Positions 61,228-64,000 of a stretch of 64,000 bases of DNA are shown here, piece after piece; the stretch's first letter is position 1; each line of letters opens with the position of its first letter. Source of the DNA: Saprospiraceae bacterium (GTDB taxonomy: Bacteria; Bacteroidota; Bacteroidia; Chitinophagales; Saprospiraceae); assembly GCA_026129545.1 (NCBI GenBank), contig JAHCHX010000001.1, positions 1,673,501 through 1,737,500 on the forward strand. The letters run 5' to 3'. Under the pieces are notes generated by a model, which saw nothing but the letters and a program-made list of their open reading frames with translations, had not been told where the DNA came from and made no database searches. The translations under genes and the position numbers were made by a program.

Positions 61228-61733
61228 GAGTGGGCGCATATCGCTTACCGAAAAAAAATCCCCCCCGACATTGCTGCCGGAGAGGACATCCCAAAAACCG
61301 ATTACATCTTTATTGAAAAGAATGACCGACCCGCCCCACATTGGGCGCGTCCGTGCATCGCATCAAACTTCAAAACTTGTCAGCCCATAGTCAGCAATCT
61401 GAAGAGGCCGCACGAGAGTGCCTGCGGCGGGGGGAGGCAGGATGGCTGAACGGCATTAGACTTGTCGCGGTGGAGGGCTTTGAGTGAAGGTGATTGCCAT
61501 TTTTTCGACTGGCAAGGCAAATTTTGCAGTCGAAATCGGGCATATTCGCCGAAAAATTTAACGAAGCCAGTCGGAAAAAGGGCTTTCCCTTCGCCAAAGG
61601 CACCCACCGCAACAAGTCTATTCATAGGATTATAATTTGCTGTTCAAAGAGAAGGCGGATTATGTGGCACAAAAGTAGGTTAAAAGCCTTGCCTGCCAAT
61701 ACCCGCCTCGCGGTAATTTAAACAGAAAGTTAC
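61228..61733. other. 506-bp intergenic region holding a MITE-like element
   Basis: The stretch from 61228 to 61457 shows no gene or recognised repeat. The MITE-like copy at 61458-61619 occupies the centre. The remaining ~110 bp leads into the TTG start of the membrane protein at 61734. Confidence 0.75.
61458..61619. mobile_element. 162-bp MITE-like element, copy 2
   Basis: It has the same layout and nearly the same sequence as 42094-42256, with terminal repeats AGACTTGTCGCGGTG and CACCGCAACAAGTCT (one mismatch). ATT lies outside both ends, a possible 3-bp target duplication. It contains no gene; a short minus-strand frame there is an artefact of the repeat. Confidence 0.88.
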
Positions 61734-63425
61734 TTGAATTTCATTTTTGGAAAAAATGCGGGTATCGGAACTTCCGGCACTGCCTGGATTTGGAAGTTCT
61801 TGTTTGGGGCGGCAGTGCTTGCCTACTGCCTTGCCTATTCGCCTTATGGCATCAACGAAACCGATGGGGGCTTCGTCACTGGGTTGGCGTGGCAAGTGCT
61901 GAGCGGAAAGACGCTGTACGATGAGGTCATCTATGTGCGTCCTCCGCTGACCGTTTGGTGGCGCGCGCTGGAGATGAGCCTGTTGCCGGAACACGGCGCG
62001 GTGCTGTGGGAGCGATGGATTTTTTATCTGAAAGTGGGGGCGTACTCGTGGCTTGGCGCCTCGGTGTTGGCTGTTGGGGAGCGGCGCTGGATGCTTGCCA
62101 CATTGGGTTTTGTGGTTTCCGCGCATTGTTACCCCCCGATGGCTTGGCACACCGTGGATGGGATATTGTTCGCCGTGTGGGGGATTTGGCTTTGGAGCAA
62201 GATTTCGGCGGGTTGGGGAGCGGCTTTGGCGGGCATCGCGATGGCTGCTTCGCTGCTGTGCAAGCAGTCGTTTTACCCTATGGCGGTGGTCTTTCTGTGG
62301 ATGTTGCTGCTTGATAAAAGATGGGGCCGGTTGAGCTGGGGCGTGGCGGCTTTTTGTTTAGTTTTTCTTTGCTTTTTTGCTTATTTGAAACACAACGATT
62401 TGCTGCTCAACTATTTGCAATGGACGGGTGGCGCGGCTTCGGGTTCGCAGGCGTTCCAGCATGGCTTGCTCGACTATTTTCGCGTGAAGCCCATTTTGGT
62501 ACTTGCAAGTCTCGCGTGTTTGCCAGCCGTTGTTTGGTATTTTTGGAAAGAAAAAAATCTGCGCATAGCCAAGTGGGCTTGGGTGCTCTGGCTGTTTTTT
62601 CTCGGTGCTTTTTATGCCTACGAATTGTTGAGCGAACGGCGCTTTGTGGCTCCTTTTGCGCAGTCGAGGTTGTTGTTTTGGGTTGGGGTGGTATATGTGT
62701 TGTGGCCTGTTGCCAACTTCGCAAAAGCGCGAGCGGCATCCGTATCCATCCGTATGAACGCGGTTGCGTTCTTCGCGGCGTTGAACACCCGTTTGCTTGC
62801 TTTGCTCGCGGTTTCTTGGTGCGCTTCTGTCAGTTGGGGCTACAATCTGCCCATTTTGTTTGCGGTGCCGTGGGTTTTCGCGGCTATGGACATTTCGAGG
62901 TTGTTCTGGACAAAGGGCCATCCTGTGCGTGATGGTAGCTGGCACAGGCATTGGCCGGGAGTCGTCGTGGTATTGGCGCTGCTGGGTTGTTTTCGCCTTG
63001 CTTATGAGTTTGTTTATCGCGACGGACGGCGCGGCGAAATGACTGCTCACTTGGGCGATGTTTTTCCGGCGCTTCACGGCATCTATACCACGCAAGAGAA
63101 AATGCTGCTTTACCGTGATTTGAAAAATTTGGCGGTGCGTTATCCAAGTTTTAAAACTCTCCCGGCATTTCCGCAGGCCAATTTTCTGACACGCACTCGC
63201 CCTCGGCTCCCACTTGATTGGGTCGTGGAGCGAGAAATGGGGCAGAACGACGCACTGGTTTTGAAAAATTTAAAAGAAAACGAACCAGTATTGTTTGTTG
63301 AAAAAACATACGCGGAGAAAATCAAAAGCGACCCAGAGATGCGCCTGACCCACGAGGTGATGGAGCAGGGAATACGGTTGGAGGAGACGGTGTATTTTTG
63401 GGTGCTGTCATTGAAATCGCGGTGA
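61734..63425 (+). CDS. GT-C-like multi-pass membrane protein (putative glycosyltransferase 39-type)
   Basis: The 563-aa protein has about 11 hydrophobic segments. After TM1 (FLFGAAVLAYCLAYSPYG) comes INETDGGFVTGLAWQVLSG, whose Glu/Asp lie where GT-C enzymes have the D/E-x-D/E first-loop motif, then TLYDEVIYVRPPLTVWWRAL, typical of PMT/ArnT-like proteins. It probably uses a polyprenyl-phosphate sugar outside the membrane. No ATG fits; TTG 61734 is the only plausible start after an in-frame stop at 61719. Assignment to a named family is tentative. Confidence 0.72.
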   Translation: MNFIFGKNAGIGTSGTAWIWKFLFGAAVLAYCLAYSPYGINETDGGFVTGLAWQVLSGKTLYDEVIYVRPPLTVWWRALEMSLLPEHGAVLWERWIFYLKVGAYSWLGASVLAVGERRWMLATLGFVVSAHCYPPMAWHTVDGILFAVWGIWLWSKISAGWGAALAGIAMAASLLCKQSFYPMAVVFLWMLLLDKRWGRLSWGVAAFCLVFLCFFAYLKHNDLLLNYLQWTGGAASGSQAFQHGLLDYFRVKPILVLASLACLPAVVWYFWKEKNLRIAKWAWVLWLFFLGAFYAYELLSERRFVAPFAQSRLLFWVGVVYVLWPVANFAKARAASVSIRMNAVAFFAALNTRLLALLAVSWCASVSWGYNLPILFAVPWVFAAMDISRLFWTKGHPVRDGSWHRHWPGVVVVLALLGCFRLAYEFVYRDGRRGEMTAHLGDVFPALHGIYTTQEKMLLYRDLKNLAVRYPSFKTLPAFPQANFLTRTRPRLPLDWVVEREMGQNDALVLKNLKENEPVLFVEKTYAEKIKSDPEMRLTHEVMEQGIRLEETVYFWVLSLKSR

Positions 63426-63477
63426 ATCGCGCATCTTTGCACATTCGTTTTACTCAACTTGCTCAACTCATTTTCCG

Positions 63478-63867
63478 ATGAAGTATCTTTTTCTTTTCCT
63501 GCTAAGTTTTTCGTTGCAGCTTGTCTTCGCCCAAGAATCGAGCCGCCGCACCTCGCCTCAAACTTCCGAAGAATGGGCTGCCGTGGCTGTCGAACGTTTT
63601 CAGGGGCGGCTGGGAAACCTTCGCGCTGCCATAGACGACATCAATGTTTCTTCCATGGTGCGCCACCATGCCGACTTGCTGGGCGATGTTCGTGCCACGG
63701 TTGAGCAGGAGGCGAGACAGGCTTCCGACGGCGAACGGCTCGCCTCCATGCAGGTCATTTTTGACAAACTTTCCTTGTTCATCTTCGACCCAGAAAAGCC
63801 TGAGGAGTTGAAGGCTTATTTGCCCGAATATGAGGCGTTTTTGGTGCTGTTGAGAAAAAGCAGATAA
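63478..63867 (+). CDS. Small secreted protein, uncharacterised
   Basis: The 129-aa protein has a clear signal peptide (YLFLFLLSFSLQLVFAQ, cleavage after FA) and a helical mature part (AAVAVERFQGRLGNLRAAID, VRATVEQEARQASDGERLAS). It resembles small secreted Bacteroidota proteins with no known role. It lies 52 bp after the GT-C-like gene and could share its transcript. It converges on the FG-GAP-like gene at the window edge. Confidence 0.7.
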   Translation: MKYLFLFLLSFSLQLVFAQESSRRTSPQTSEEWAAVAVERFQGRLGNLRAAIDDINVSSMVRHHADLLGDVRATVEQEARQASDGERLASMQVIFDKLSLFIFDPEKPEELKAYLPEYEAFLVLLRKSR

Positions 63868-63871
63868 AGGG

Positions 63872-64000
63872 TTATTGCGTTGGGCGTTTGGGCTGTACGA
63901 CCATTGTTGCCATGTTGTTTCGCGCCAACACAAAAAACGTCTCGCCTCTGATTGTTATCGGTCTGATGCGCCGCACCTGACCCTTCACTATCAAATCGCC
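63872..64000 (-). CDS. C-terminal end of an FG-GAP/VCBS-repeat-like protein (truncated by window edge)
   Basis: On the minus strand an open frame enters from base 64000 and runs 42 codons to TAA (63874-63872). It reads GDLIVKGQVRRIRPITIRG, then ETFFVLARNNMATMVV. This resembles the last strands of FG-GAP/ASPIC-type beta-propeller proteins, where GxVR and ARNN blocks are common. The stop is 5 bp from the converging stop of the previous gene. Confidence 0.6.
   Translation of the reverse strand, partial: GDLIVKGQVRRIRPITIRGETFFVLARNNMATMVVQPKRPTQ

Overview
The window comes from a member of the Bacteroidota, most likely the Saprospiria (inference). The evidence is a protein with a type IX-secretion CHU_C C-terminal domain (52853-55000), a set of DUF families typical of the phylum (DUF3667, DUF5362, DUF5522, DUF4442), a paired M16 peptidase operon, TAnnTTTG-type -7 boxes upstream of some genes, and few Shine-Dalgarno sites. 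No rRNA, tRNA, CRISPR array or intact transposase was seen.

Region 1 (1-26591, all on the + strand) is one large surface-polysaccharide locus. It opens with the C-terminal half of a Wzx-type flippase. It contains a Wzy/WaaL-type membrane polymerase or ligase, at least five glycosyltransferases of the GT2, GT4 and CgeB-like types, a DUF354 protein, an initiating sugar phosphotransferase, two sugar epimerases/reductases and a DegT sugar aminotransferase. It also carries many modifying enzymes: three canonical polysaccharide deacetylases, two divergent deacetylase-like proteins, an MBOAT plus SGNH O-acetylation pair, two FemAB/GNAT-type proteins, an ATP-grasp ligase, an asparagine-synthase-like protein without a glutaminase nucleophile, and a formyltransferase. 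Together these suggest an amino-sugar-rich glycan whose amines are exposed and then re-acylated. That chemistry is inference.

Region 2 (26592-41862) is mostly housekeeping plus accessory genes: a membrane-anchored degenerate AAA protein, hemL, an outer-membrane-like protein, yajC, a catalytic/non-catalytic M16 pair, a shortened Uma2 relative, a DUF458 protein, small membrane and GNAT proteins, an EAD11-like two-TM protein, a DUF433/DUF5615 toxin-antitoxin pair, an acyl-CoA carboxylase carboxyltransferase and a DUF3667 protein.

Region 3 (41863-64000) holds an exported superoxide dismutase, CBS, proC, isoaspartyl peptidase, MFS and dicarboxylate transporters, NUDIX, gluconolactonase, alpha/beta hydrolase, the CHU_C protein, a KefB/KefF-like pair, DASH cryptochrome, GNATs, paired DUF5362 proteins, a GT-C-like membrane protein, and the C-terminal end of an FG-GAP-like protein at the right edge.

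The intergenic DNA is rich in small repeats: a 33-unit heptamer array (760-990), two more heptamer arrays (40871-40891, 41030-41064), a dispersed ~110-bp repeat in four full copies and one short copy, a 162-163-bp MITE-like element with a 56-bp deleted derivative, and several long hairpins at convergent gene ends.
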